This document shows positions 39,787 to 49,727 of a stretch of DNA of 64,000 bases, piece after piece. A program made the position numbers and the translations under genes. Below the pieces are notes generated by a model. The model made no database searches. It was not told the DNA's origin and saw only the letters and a list, made by a program, of their open reading frames with translations. Origin of the DNA: Epiperipatus broadwayi (lineage: Eukaryota; Onychophora; Udeonychophora; Euonychophora; Peripatidae). Within the stretch, counting starts at the first letter, position 1; every line of letters starts with the position of its first letter. Location of the stretch: positions 2,912,001-2,976,000 of the forward strand of contig JAQFVV010006255.1 of NCBI GenBank assembly GCA_028023455.1, written 5' to 3'.

Positions 39787-39794
39787 ATATAAAA
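39787..39794 (+). repeat. Left 8-bp target site duplication of hAT element
   Basis: ATATAAAA directly before CAGTGGCGGGCAA; identical octamer at 40253-40260 directly after the element. Confidence 0.85.
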
Positions 39795-40252
39795 CAGTGG
39801 CGGGCAAATAGCGGCCCGAGGGCCACATGCGGCCTGCCAAGACAATCAGAAAAATGTCTTGAACTGAGATTTCCTTCCCATGCATGACCGAAGATTTGTC
39901 TCATATTTTCCACTAGGATGGCCACATCAATACACATGCTAGTGTAGATACGATGTGCAGTGCTTTTCCAGTTGATCTGATTAATTTTAATTTTATCTTT
40001 GCATTAGTAAATATATACATTTCCAACCATGAACCTTCCGAAAAAATGTAAAATCAGCGATGAATATCGTGTGTTTAATGAAGAATGGACAAACAAATAT
40101 TTCTTTAGTAATACAGGGAATAAAGCAATGTGTTTATTGTGTCATGAAAAAAAGGTGCGGCCCTCCGCTAACCTTCACTTCTACAAAGTGGCCCCTGATG
40201 CGGCCCTCCACCAACCTCTGTGGGCCCCGAGCCAAAACAATTGCCCGCCCCG
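39795..40252 (+). mobile_element. Internally deleted hAT transposon, ZBED/GTF2IRD2-like type
   Basis: A 458-bp GC-rich insert in AT-rich DNA starts CAGTGGCGGGCAA and ends TTGCCCGCCCCG, which are imperfect inverted repeats, and sits between identical octamers ATATAAAA, the 8-bp duplication typical of hAT elements. Its subterminal sequence is rich in CGGCCC/GCGGCC words, as in Charlie-like elements. The interior keeps only the first exon-like part of the transposase and then jumps into right-end sequence, so it is a non-autonomous deletion derivative. Intact duplications suggest a fairly recent insertion. The right terminus is less canonical than the left (CCCCG rather than CCACTG), by mutation or by imprecise end definition. 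Confidence 0.88.
40029..40157 (+). pseudogene. hAT transposase N-terminal remnant with partial BED finger
   Basis: Forty-three codons from an ATG at 40029 encode a basic start, then RVFNEEWTNKYFF and a CLLC pair. In ZBED/GTF2IRD2-like hAT transposases, similar sequence opens the BED zinc finger, with Cys-x2-Cys followed later by His-x3/5-His/Cys. Here the frame leaves the finger just after the first Cys pair and continues into the element's right end, so neither a complete finger nor the RNase-H-like catalytic core remains. It cannot be an active transposase. The ORF stays open past the element boundary by chance. Confidence 0.8.
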
Positions 40253-40260
40253 ATATAAAA
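40253..40260 (+). repeat. Right 8-bp target site duplication of hAT element
   Basis: ATATAAAA, identical to 39787-39794, immediately after the right terminus of the element. Confidence 0.85.
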
Positions 40261-42599
40261 CATGCATGTGTTGTGCTCAAGGTTTTTCTTTTTTTTTTTT
40301 TAGATTTTTGAAAACATGATTAAGTAGAAAATTGATAATCCATACTGTTCCCATATTACATATAAGAAAGAAATTAAAAGAAAAGAAAAAAATAAACATC
40401 CATCAGATCAAGAGCCCTGATTTTTCATAGAATTTTTATAAATTGAAGATAAAAGTTAACTCATGATACTGTTATTATTAATACAAACATGTGCCAGTAA
40501 TTATTATAGAATTATTTTAAGAATTAAGGAAGTTATTTAATTGATACATGTGTAAAATTAATTTAAGGTTATTCTTATTTATAAGTATCACATTTAGAAA
40601 AATGAAATGTAATTATTCATTATAAAAATTTTAAATTTAAAAAAAATTTAACTAGTTTTATGAATATAATCTCTAATTATATTCAGATATTAACTATAGA
40701 TTAAGCTAGTATGTATAGACTGATAAATAAAGGATTTTTGGAAATGCACAAGAAATATTTAATATCATGATTATATATTATTTGTTTTTTGTTGTTAAGC
40801 CAAATTTTTCAACAGTATTCCAATTATTTGAAGATTGAAGTAATATATTAAATTGGATCTTCACAGAATAAAAATCAGAGTAAGCTTTAGTGATAATTTG
40901 TGGCTTAGTTCTAGCAATTGTATTTGTTTGATGTTTATATCCATTTTTATATGTTTCTGAGTGATGTCTGTGTATTTTGAGGAGGTATCAAGGCAACCAC
41001 AAACTTGTATTTATGTTTTATGTAGGAAAAAATATTTCTTGTTTCTTTATTTTCTAATGATAGAAAAGTTGTTATATCAAATTTCCAGAAATCAGTCTGC
41101 AACCAGAATAGAATTGTGTGAAGCATATTTATATTTATATTGATAGACATTAGTGATTTTTGAATTTAAACAAGTATCACTATTGACCATAGATTGCAAA
41201 TAACTTATCCTGCATAGTGATGATTATGTGGTGATGTTTCTTATAAGTATTTAGCATGCCCTGGAGCACATGCTTTATTGGAAGATAATATTTCAAATAT
41301 ATTATTTTATTACTAAAGTAAGAAATTAAATTATATCAAGAAGTTGTCCTATAGTGTTTTTTTTTAAATCACAAGTCACTATTTTTTGACAATGCAGTTG
41401 TATGTATGTAACAAAGTGATTGTTCTAAATTGGGTCTTCATATGCTAAAATAGTATTTTAGATGAAATGCTTATATTTACCCGTCTGATTACTTCTGTTT
41501 TGAATTAAGTAAAATAGCTACTTTTTCACAGATATCCTATTTTGTTTTTGAGATCTCTATATTCATTCAAATGCATGTTCATTTTCAAATAACATTTCAC
41601 TAAATAAATAACCAATCTATATATTATATAATATATATGTACTGTAATATTAATGAGATTTTTATATGAGGTAAAATATACTGCACACTATGTAATATCA
41701 ATTAAAATTAAATAGTAAGGAACCAAATATAGCATTATAAATTAATGAATAATAACCAGTTTTAATGAGTATAGATAATAAGCAATTTAAGCAGCATCAC
41801 TATTAACAGGAGATGTAAAATAATTAGTTATATGATACAATGTCTTTCATCAAATTGTAGTTGATCAATATATAATAAATCTGTTATAATCATATTCATA
41901 TATATCTGAATTATTTTTTTTATTTTTATAAAAATAGAATATGAATTTAGTAATCCTAGAAGAATTTTGGGATGTCCCTATTTAGTTATGATCCATAATG
42001 TGTGTTAAGAGTCAAAGAGGGAAAGCATCAAATAAAAAATTAACAAAAGAATAGCTAACTATATGTTAATAAATGACTTGAAAATAAAGCAGATAAAAAT
42101 ATTAATGTTGGTAATTTATTCTTTTAGTTTATTAATTCAATATGATTCACAAGAGATTTAAAGCTTAATAAAGTAAAATGGAAAAGCGAACTCAGTACAT
42201 AATATTTTACAAGTTCTGTATGAATTTAGTAACACTTATTTAAAGAAAGGACAGTCACAATATTTTCTTAACTAGAAGTGAATCTTATACATAGATGAAA
42301 GACAAATGTTAAACTATTCAGAATATGAGTTCATTCTAGAGTTCAATGATTGAACTAAGATATTTTGCTCATTTTCCAGATTATCTGTTCTCACCATATT
42401 CTGTCCAATTGTAGATGATTATCAAATAGCTTCATTACTACAATATATTATTTCAAAAACCAAAATCAACATAAAATATTATATGGTAATTAGATATTTG
42501 CAATTTTTTTATATTTGTTTCATAATATCTTGACTTTAAACATAAAGTCATGGTTAATGATTTTATAAATCTTAAGAAAATTTAACTTCACTATTTATT
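40261..42599. other. AT-rich intronic DNA, no feature recognised
   Basis: No exon or element is recognised. Two ORFs on opposite strands at 40947-41150 and 40961-41143 are mirror readings of the same DNA and not credible. Confidence 0.5.
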
Positions 42600-42741
42600 T
42601 AAAAGTCATCGATTAGCCCCCGCACACTGCCTGATGTCACTGTTTCCATGCAAAATAGTATTTAATTGGGTTACAAGTAAAGAACAGATAGGATGATTGT
42701 GTTAGGAGGATTTGAAAACCATCTAATAACTATATTGCAAA

Positions 42742-42924
42742 ATGAAGAAGCACAAAACCCACAAACTCTTGTCACAAGAACCAATTAGAAGAATGATATA
42801 CAAAGCAAACAAAGCAGACCAAAACCAAACAGAAATAAAACAAGTCATTGAAAATATACAACGTAAATCTCCAAAGCAACCACAACAAAAAATACATCCC
42901 AACTACACAGTTAATGAAAATTAA
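42742..42924 (+). pseudogene. Possible ORF1 end of L1/Tx1-like LINE
   Basis: Sixty codons of Lys/Gln-rich, basic sequence ending right where the endonuclease frame begins. The overlap with an ATG at 42920 that opens MKIKIAVLNVRSI suggests the end of an ORF1 followed by ORF2, as in L1-type elements. No zinc knuckle or coiled coil is clear, so the assignment rests on position. Confidence 0.4.
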
Positions 42925-43385
42925 AATAGCAGTGTTGAATGTCAGAAGCATTAATTCAATAGCAAAAATATATCGTCAAGCATTGTTAGCTGAGATGTTA
43001 CCGCAGCTGCCTTGCAAGCAAGTAGTTGGTTGCAGACAGTTGTGGGTTCGCGTCCCTGCCGATGCTATGGCATATGAAAATATATATATATCATCTTAAC
43101 AAATGGATTAGCATCATACAATAACAAATACTAGGGCTTCTAGAAACAAAATCTATAATGGATCACAAATTAATCCAACCACATACCTATATAACCAAGG
43201 TTTTTTCACATACTCCTGGGACACATCATCACCTTCAGTGGGCATAGCCTATTCATAACCTCAAACTGCAGCTTTTCAACCTTCAAAATTATTTACATTG
43301 ACTCGCAATGTCTAATCATCACATTCAAGCATAAAATTTTCATACTCAACATTATCTTTGTGTGTGTACCCTCTGGCTCAATATA
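42920..43385 (+). pseudogene. Endonuclease relic of L1/Tx1-like LINE, split by SINE
   Basis: The start KIAVLNVRSIN resembles the first conserved block of APE-type LINE endonucleases. After the tRNA-like insert the match resumes with ILGLLETK (the Glu block, normally LxLTET), then a SPSVGIAYS-like block, then IIYIDSQCLIITFKHK and a VPSGS block. This order is that of AP-endonucleases in LINEs. At least two frameshifts and a stop separate the blocks, so no functional protein can be made. Substitutions at conserved positions add to the evidence of age. Confidence 0.65.
42980..43095 (+). mobile_element. tRNA-derived SINE or pseudo-tRNA insert
   Basis: An A-box-like TTAGCTGAGATGTTA at 42986-43000 and a good B box GGGTTCGCGTCCC at 43044-43056 are 43 bases apart, as in tRNA-type RNA polymerase III promoters. 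A CTTGCAAG hairpin between them mimics an anticodon arm with TGC (Ala). The T stem pairs only partly and the region between anticodon arm and B box is too long, so a functional tRNA is unlikely. A short (TA)n tail follows at 43079-43090. Its position interrupts the endonuclease relic, which makes a nested SINE the best reading. Confidence 0.6.
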
Positions 43386-44329
43386 ATTGCACATATAATT
43401 TCTCACAATAAACTCACAGCTGCTGCAGATTTATTGTCATTCTATAATTGACATCATGCCACACTCATTGATCTCTGCTATTACATGACAGTGCTTCATC
43501 ACCTAATCAAGCCAATTCAATCCATGTCAGTTTTCAGACCCCACTACCCAAACCATCACAATAAATTTCTCAGAGCTTCAAACAATATTCATTCTTCTAG
43601 AAAAAGCAATTAGACTTCTACTCCCAACAAACACTATGAATCCCTAGTCTCAGAGACTTCATATCATGCTAAAGAAAATTAACGATATGCCTCAAAACCC
43701 AATTCAAAAGTGCCAATCATTCATATACATATTATCCTTCAACATACAACACATGACAAGATACTCACCCCTATCATCCCATCTAATGGCACTAGTAGAT
43801 GATCACAAGAGAACCACCATCCATACACAACACCCAAGAAAGCATACTAAAATTAACATAGCCATATCACAATACATGTAAACAATTAAAGGAATGCTGC
43901 CACCCAAAAAAAGAGAAAATTATGCCTTACAAAACAACACCAATGGACCTGACTATATGTCTGCTGGGCACTGTGCTATTCATCAACCAGAAAATTGTCC
44001 GTGGTAATTGAAATAAACAGCAATGTCTACATGGGACACAACATGCTGAACCTTATATACTAACATTTCAAGCAAAACCTCCAAAAATATAAACAATATA
44101 CACCTACCACTAATCAGTTCTGAACACCCGAAACAGATATTCTTTCAGATCCAACAATTTACTGAAAAATTTGGAAAAATTCCCAACAGTTACCATCTTG
44201 TAACGAACAGCATGCCGATGTTTGTCTTTTCACATTTGAGTCAATTTACCACAGAGTACCTTTGCAACCTTGTTAACTTCCTATCACAAAAAAATATACT
44301 AGAAGACTATATCCAATAGCAATAATACC

Positions 44330-44515
44330 ATTTAACAAAAAAATAGCAGACATATCAAATCTCAGCACCCTTCGACCTATCTCCATGATCTCATTAGGCA
44401 TTAAAATATTGGAAAAGGTAATCAAAGATAAAATAGAAGCATACATATTGCCACTGATATCAAACATGCAATACACGAAGAAGAGTTCCTCCATCACACA
44501 AGCTGCACTTATATT
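44330..44515 (+). pseudogene. Reverse transcriptase relic, fingers region, L1/Tx1-like LINE
   Basis: Reads through about 60 codons including NLSTLRPISMISLGIKILEKVI and a later ITQAAL. This corresponds to the RPISL...KILEKVL block that precedes motif A of LINE reverse transcriptases. It is in frame here but broken from the next block by stops and a shift. Confidence 0.65.
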
Positions 44516-44579
44516 TTAAAGTGATACAAAGTGCAGTACAGCAAGATAAAAAGTACACCTCATTGCAATTTAACTTAAT

Positions 44580-44900
44580 ATACAGGCAGTGTTTGATTCT
44601 GTTACAACCGATGTCTTAATGAATATGCTTGTTAATATAGCAATCCCATCTATCCTACTATACATCATCACCAATCTATTGCTCAACTGAGAGATACACC
44701 TCACACTTAGTGGGAGAAACACAATATCATTTACTCTCATACAGTCAATTTCACAAGGTTCCCCACTTAGTGCACTGCTGTTTATCCTATATACAAATCC
44801 ACTTCTAAAACAGATTGAAAATGAGTTGCCAGAAATATTAATATCACGAACTTCCCAATGGATTCCATGCATTGCATACATGAATTGTGGAAATGTCAAT
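44580..44900 (+). pseudogene. Reverse transcriptase relic, palm motifs A-C, L1/Tx1-like LINE
   Basis: QAVFDSVTTDVLMNML at about 44583-44630 resembles motif A (normally D..KAFDSV), with the position expected for the first catalytic Asp replaced by a stop. QGSPLSALLFILY from 44754 is motif B. AYMNCGN at 44874-44894 sits where motif C (YADDGN) belongs, with both catalytic aspartates lost. The domain is therefore unambiguous in origin and certainly inactive. Confidence 0.7.
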
Positions 44901-45029
44901 GTTGGACAAATACTACAGACTTAAACAGCCATACACAAACTACAATGCAAACTCAGCAAAACATTAGCATGGTTCAGCTACACTAATAAACCCTATACAC
45001 AAATATATTAAGGAAAACCTATCCTATTA

Positions 45030-45410
45030 CTCAGATTCCCATTTTTCCTGGGATCACATGGAATGAGTTGAGACAAACACTGCAAAATAAGCTCAAACAA
45101 AAAGCAAAAAGCATAGGCCACATCATTATCAAATGCATACTTGTCTCTATATTCAAAAATTTATCTACTTAACTTACTCTTAACAATGAGAATTACATAT
45201 TATTCATCTTATTGTTAACTTTACTAAAAAATTTACAGCTGCCATATCATCTCTCTGTAGCAAACTACTATGGGGTAGGAAAATTGTAGTCATTTCAGTC
45301 AAATAACTAAATCAACCATCTATACGGAATGGTCTGGGTTTCCACACAATACATGGGTTCCGCACACAAAAGACAATAACTCTACTGGCAAAAATCACTG
45401 TTGTTTTAGC
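45030..45410 (+). pseudogene. C-terminal domain relic of L1/Tx1-like LINE
   Basis: Across frames the block reads IPIFPGITWNELRQTLQNKLKQKAKSIG, then further on KLLWGRKIVVISVK and NGLGFHTIHGF. In L1/Tx1 ORF2 proteins a W..L...L..K......Y/G segment is followed by F/LLWG...KV and a GGLGLPN block, in this order. The match supports the clade assignment better than the reverse transcriptase motifs do. Many stops. Confidence 0.5.
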
Positions 45411-46562
45411 AGCTTCAAAGCCTCCTCAACATAATTTCTACAGATTGTCCACCTTCACATATGGCTACCTCGTATCATTAGCACACTCAACACAGATTAA
45501 TGTTGGCACTACAATGCTCACATTTTATAGCAACCATACATACTGGAAGACATATGAGTTGATCAGCTCAGCCACAAACAACCATAACTTTAGTGCAATG
45601 CTGGGGAGTAACAACAAGCAACTCCTTAAAAATTTCAGAAAGTGGTCATTGGAGCCAAAATTCTACTTGTTAATCAAACTGAACCTATTTGCACTTCCAA
45701 CATCCTATTTTTTATGTTATCATCATCTTTGTATATCAATAGATCCATTCTAAAACTCATGTCATGCTGCTGAAGAAACACAACAACACAATTTACAATT
45801 GCATAGCACTAAATACTATGAGAGACAACATACTGAATCAATATAGAACAATACAAGCTATACAGCAATTAGCAGATTTTGCTCACAAACAGATACCCCT
45901 ACAACACGAGCAGCAATCTTTGCATTCTATGCATTTTGGTACACATGATGCATATTTAGCCTGGGCAGTAACACCAGACAACATCCAGCAACATTTTACA
46001 ACAAATAAGGAACAGACACAAAGATTGTGAATCTAGGTATCTTTGCATCAGTCATGTGGCCACTATTAAAATTATGAGCTTACTTATAATAACATACAAC
46101 TACTAGCTGTTATATAAACACAGCCTATATAAATAAAACTTATAATGAACAAAAAACTAAAACAACAATATGAAATATTGATACAAAACTGAACAAATGA
46201 ATAAACTCTTGACCAATGAACAGTCAATAACAGAATATAAATGAAAGGTTGAAGGAGTCTAATCAATAACAAGATCAGAAACTAGCAACAATAAACAAGA
46301 ATATAATATGAAAAATCTTACTATGTCTACCCGTAGTTTCTAAAATATTGTAATCAAATAAGTCGACTGATGTTGACCCCCAATCAATACTTCCATATTC
46401 ATATAATTAACAATGAAAATCGTGAAGCGAAAATAAACATGTAAAAATCATCATGCCACTGTAACCAAGGCATAAGCAAGCAAACATCATGTAACCTTTG
46501 TTGACAATAAAGTATATTATTGAAACATAATAATAATAATAATAACAATAATAATAATAAGC

Positions 46563-46693
46563 ACTTATACATGAGAATCCAAAAGCTATTCATGCATATA
46601 AATAAATTTTCAGAATATTTTTATTTTACTTTCTAAATCTGTAATAGTTGTATTTTGATTTAATACATATTTACTATTTTTAATATTTTACAG
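46563..46693 (+). promoter_or_regulatory. MARCHF6: Acceptor region of MARCHF6 terminal intron
   Basis: The last intronic bases include a T-rich tract and TTTTACAG at 46686-46693. The LINE tail ends only about 130 bp upstream, so the branch point must lie within this short interval or in the LINE itself. Confidence 0.6.
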
Positions 46694-46808
46694 GTATTTG
46701 GTTGGTCAGCGTCTAGTTAATTATGAACGTAAAGCTAACAGTTCCAATACACAACAAACATCTCAGTCAATGCCACAACCACCTGCTGTTGGATTGGTTC
46801 ATCAGTAG
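46694..46808 (+). CDS. MARCHF6: MARCHF6/Doa10-type E3 ligase, last coding exon with CTE
   Basis: One base completes the Lys codon from the previous exon, then 37 codons run to a TAG at 46806-46808. The peptide starts YLVGQRLVNYERK, the conserved C-terminal element of Doa10/MARCHF6. Published work on yeast Doa10 and human MARCHF6 found this element to be needed for degrading certain substrates, with a Gly and an Asn five residues apart being critical. Both are present here (Gly codon 46704-46706, Asn codon 46719-46721). The tail after the CTE is Ser/Gln/Pro-rich and differs from vertebrates, as expected for this variable end. Joined to the exon at 19314, the frame is uninterrupted and the reading is nearly certain. 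Confidence 0.95.
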
Positions 46809-47270
46809 ACAACCTCAAAAGACTTGAATTTTAGTGAACAAGAGTTTCTTTTTTGTTTTGTTTTGTTTTTTGTTTTATTTTTTTGTGATGTAAAGTCAAA
46901 AATTACAGTCGCGCTCAATATAATTAATTTTATTAAATTCATAATTGTAACAACATCATGGTGATGTCTCAGAAATGTATTTTATATAAATAAATAATTG
47001 TTGTTTTTTTTATATATATTACACACACCCACACTTATTTATATATATGTTTTCGTACAATTATTCAAATCATTATAAAATAAAAATTAGAAAAATGGTA
47101 TTAAACTAAACATTTAGTCAGAATATATATCTGGGTATATATACGCTATCTTGCTACCGATTTGTTGATTAATATTTTTTTTTACACCATTACATTTCAA
47201 AAATGTAAGATATTAAGAATGGAAAGTTATTCCTGATATGCGGAATAAAGTTTTGTAGTCTTTGTTTTTT
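46809..47270 (+). other. MARCHF6: MARCHF6 3' untranslated region (minimum extent)
   Basis: The region directly after the stop contains TTTTG repeats near 46850-46885 and two AATAAA hexamers, at 46989-46994 and 47244-47249. The downstream boundary is a guess from the second signal. Further AATAAA hexamers at 47393 and 47481 allow a longer UTR. Confidence 0.6.
47244..47249 (+). terminator. MARCHF6: Best candidate poly(A) signal of MARCHF6
   Basis: AATAAA followed within 20 bases by GTTTTGTAGTCTTTGTTTTTT, a GT/T-rich downstream element. Cleavage would fall near 47260-47270. Other hexamers nearby have weaker downstream context. Confidence 0.5.
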
Positions 47271-48802
47271 AGTTCTTAGAAATTTAGATACGTTAGTGAT
47301 AAATATTATTTTTCTCTTCAATTTTCAGTTCTGATCATATAAATTGAAACATTATTTTTAGATATTGATTTGATATGTTTCAAATTTTCATCAATAAATA
47401 ATATATTTTTTAAACATTTGACGTAACACAATAAGGCAAATATTATTTTTAAACCATTTGATCTAAGCCTTCTAATGTAAAATAAAACTTAAATGATTCA
47501 TTGCATTGGAAAGGTTTCTTCAACAATCTCTTGGAACTATGGAGAAAGGCAGTCCTCATCAAGCTTATCAAATATCAGATAATGATGTCTGGAGTTTTTC
47601 ATCCCCGTTTTATCTTCTAACTAAAAACAGCCGATCAATTTCTTTTATTTGTTAAATTATGAATTAAAGTTTTGTTTTCTCTTCTGTAAAAAGGATATGG
47701 GTATTTTGTTGAGACTAGTTAAGTTCATGCATATCTATGGGGAAATGATGAAATTACATACTCTAGCATTTTATGTAAATAGTAGGGAGTAAATTAATGT
47801 GAAAATAATATTTATTTTTAACTTATTAATTTCTTGTAATATGTTTTCAGCATGAATATAGTTTTATACTTTAAGAATGGCTCCACTGTTATAATTAAAT
47901 AGTGGTGTTATGTAGCACATCAAATTTTTAGCATTAAGTGAAGCTTGGGTTACATTTGCATGTAAACTTGATATAGTTATATTTTTATTAAGAATATAGA
48001 TATGCTATTGACTTAAAAAAACAAATATTTGTAAAAGTTAATAATTATATTCAAAAGACTAGCAAATAAAGAAATCAATTTACAAAGACATTATTTGATC
48101 TTTCTCTTCTAGATTAAATAGATTATCAAATTCATTTTGTAGATTGTTTCTTTAAGGGTTTAGGTCTTATTTAATTTAGAAATTCAATCAAACGAATACA
48201 AATAAAAGAGCAGTTAGACTTCTAGCATTTTTCTGATGAACTGATCTTTGCATTGAATTTTTTTCTGAACTAATGGATTTTAGATATTGAATTATAAAAG
48301 TATGCCAGTAATAAAACTAAATTATCTCATGACTATTTACTTTCACCATTGCATTAGAAGTAATGTATTACTACAAAGCTTCCTATTGTAATCTAGATAA
48401 TAAATGAACACTATCCAAACTCCCAAAATAGCTTCTAGCATTAACCCTTTTCAATGAAAAACATGTTACTTGCATTCATTATCCCAGAAGGTATATACTT
48501 CTATACTATGATGGTAGTTTACTTGTACAGTTATTTAAACCTGTCACTAGCTGGAAGCTGTGTATTTTGATAATTTCAATTTTATACTAACTAGAAATTT
48601 TTGGCAAGGATAATATATATAAAAATATATGGCTTTGTTTCAACATTTGCATTAGTTAATAGTTATTTACTTCAGAACTATGTATAATAAGCTTGAGTAA
48701 TCAATGAACAGTAGGTATACTCTACCTAGTTTCTGGCTACACCCACACATTTGACAAATCATTTTTATTGTTTTAAGCCTTTAGTAAATATTGTTTGACA
48801 AG
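47271..48802. other. Downstream or longer 3' UTR, no feature recognised
   Basis: Moderately AT-rich, non-repetitive sequence. The part at 47450-47640 is less AT-rich and could still be 3' UTR. No ORF, RNA gene or transposon is seen. Confidence 0.45.
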
Positions 48803-48879
48803 ACCACATACATGTGAAAAAGATAAATGATCTATGTATGTATATTGGAGATCATTTATCTCTTTCACATGTATGTGGT
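48803..48879. repeat. Near-perfect 31-bp hairpin with 15-nt loop
   Basis: 48803-48833 and 48849-48879 are reverse complements over 31 positions with one mismatch, separated by a loop ATGTATGTATATTGG. The arms are not simple repeats (they include ACCACATACATGTG and GATAAATGATCT). The length and pairing resemble a microRNA precursor, though real precursors usually have a few bulges. A tiny foldback element is the alternative. Strand of transcription unknown. Confidence 0.7.
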
Positions 48880-49727
48880 TTTGTGTGTGAGTTGTATAAG
48901 ATGGAGTGGATGACTAAAGGGAGCTTGAAAGTTTGGATTTAAATTCCCTCTAACTACATCTAGCTGAAAAATATGTATAATATACTTGTATTTAAATAAA
49001 CTTGGATAATAAATCAGATGGGAATTCACCATTGACTTACTTCAGACAATACAATTCTCTATATGTTATAATTTCAACATGAAGCACCTGTTTTTCATCA
49101 GCATTTTACTTTATTACAGTATAATTGAAAATAATTTATAAAATATATACAGAGAAATCTCATTAAATATTTAACATTTGAATCTACAAATCTGTAAATT
49201 CTCTGGGGACTAGAACCAATAATGCAAATGAATGCTGTGACTTTCTGTTTTAGGTCTATCCATAGCTGATGATCTTATATTTCATCATCTATAAACTTAT
49301 TTAATTTCAAATGAATGAATATTGGATAAATTTGAAAAGAAAAAAAAATCACATATAAGTCATTATAAAACTTTGTAAAGTTAATAAAATAGTGAAAAGA
49401 ATTTGAAGCAATAGAATATTAGAATACAAATGGAATGACATTTGTTATAAATAAAAAAATAAGTAATAATGGAGATATTGATGGTATTTAATTAGTTATT
49501 AAACTTCATTGAAATAAGAATAATTGGCCAACAATTTTTATTCTGGTAAAAAACATTTTTGAATGGGCTAAACAATAGTTTAAATTTTCAAAAATATCTG
49601 AAAGATAAAAATGCAGTGAATTAAAAAACGAAATAAAACAGACATAGAATTCATGATAAAAAAGTATACATTATGAAATTTTATTTTAATAAATATAAAA
49701 TAATAGGGATAAAAAAAAAATTTTCTA
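48880..49727. other. Intergenic AT-rich DNA, no feature recognised
   Basis: AT-rich. A 67-codon minus-strand ORF at 49580-49783 enters the palindrome that follows and has no family resemblance. Confidence 0.45.

Larger units (their letters stand above)
42600..46562 (+). mobile_element. Decayed L1/Tx1-like LINE in sense with MARCHF6
   Basis: A C-rich, G-poor block stands out from the AT-rich flanks and carries, in order, relics of an endonuclease (ILGLLET near 43128, IYIDSQCLI near 43291), reverse transcriptase (RPISMIS near 44375, QGSPLSALLF near 44754, a degraded YxDD box at 44877) and a C-terminal segment (KLLWG near 45266). The last segment resembles the GGLGLP-type ends of L1/Tx1 elements. 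It finishes with an AATAAA near 46508 and a (TAA)n-like tail at 46530-46560, typical of a LINE 3' end. Stops and frameshifts are everywhere. The 5' limit is approximate, drawn where G+C rises. It lies in the MARCHF6 terminal intron, in the same orientation, ending only about 130 bp before the last exon. Confidence 0.75.
19450..46693 (+). other. MARCHF6: MARCHF6 terminal intron, 27,244 bp
   Basis: The intron runs from GTAAGT at 19450 to a good acceptor TTTTTAATATTTTACAG ending at 46693. It is a phase-2 intron: AA from the upstream exon and G from the downstream exon make a Lys codon. It houses most of the repeats listed here (repeat A copy 1 and fragment, repeat B copy 2, RTE relic, hAT element, L1/Tx1-like LINE, SINE) and several less AT-rich islands. 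If the donor is not used, reading continues AAG TAA, so translation stops immediately after the last exon-encoded Lys. An AATAAA lies at 19528-19533, close to the donor. Confidence 0.85.

Noticed and set aside
42986-43060. Functional tRNA-Ala (TGC)
   Set aside because: A and B boxes are present but the acceptor and T stems do not pair properly and the distance from anticodon arm to B box is too long. It also sits inside a LINE.
44273-44899. Minus-strand ORFs of 74 and 109 codons
   Set aside because: They are antisense to the decayed reverse transcriptase of the L1/Tx1-like LINE, whose sense strand carries the recognisable motifs.
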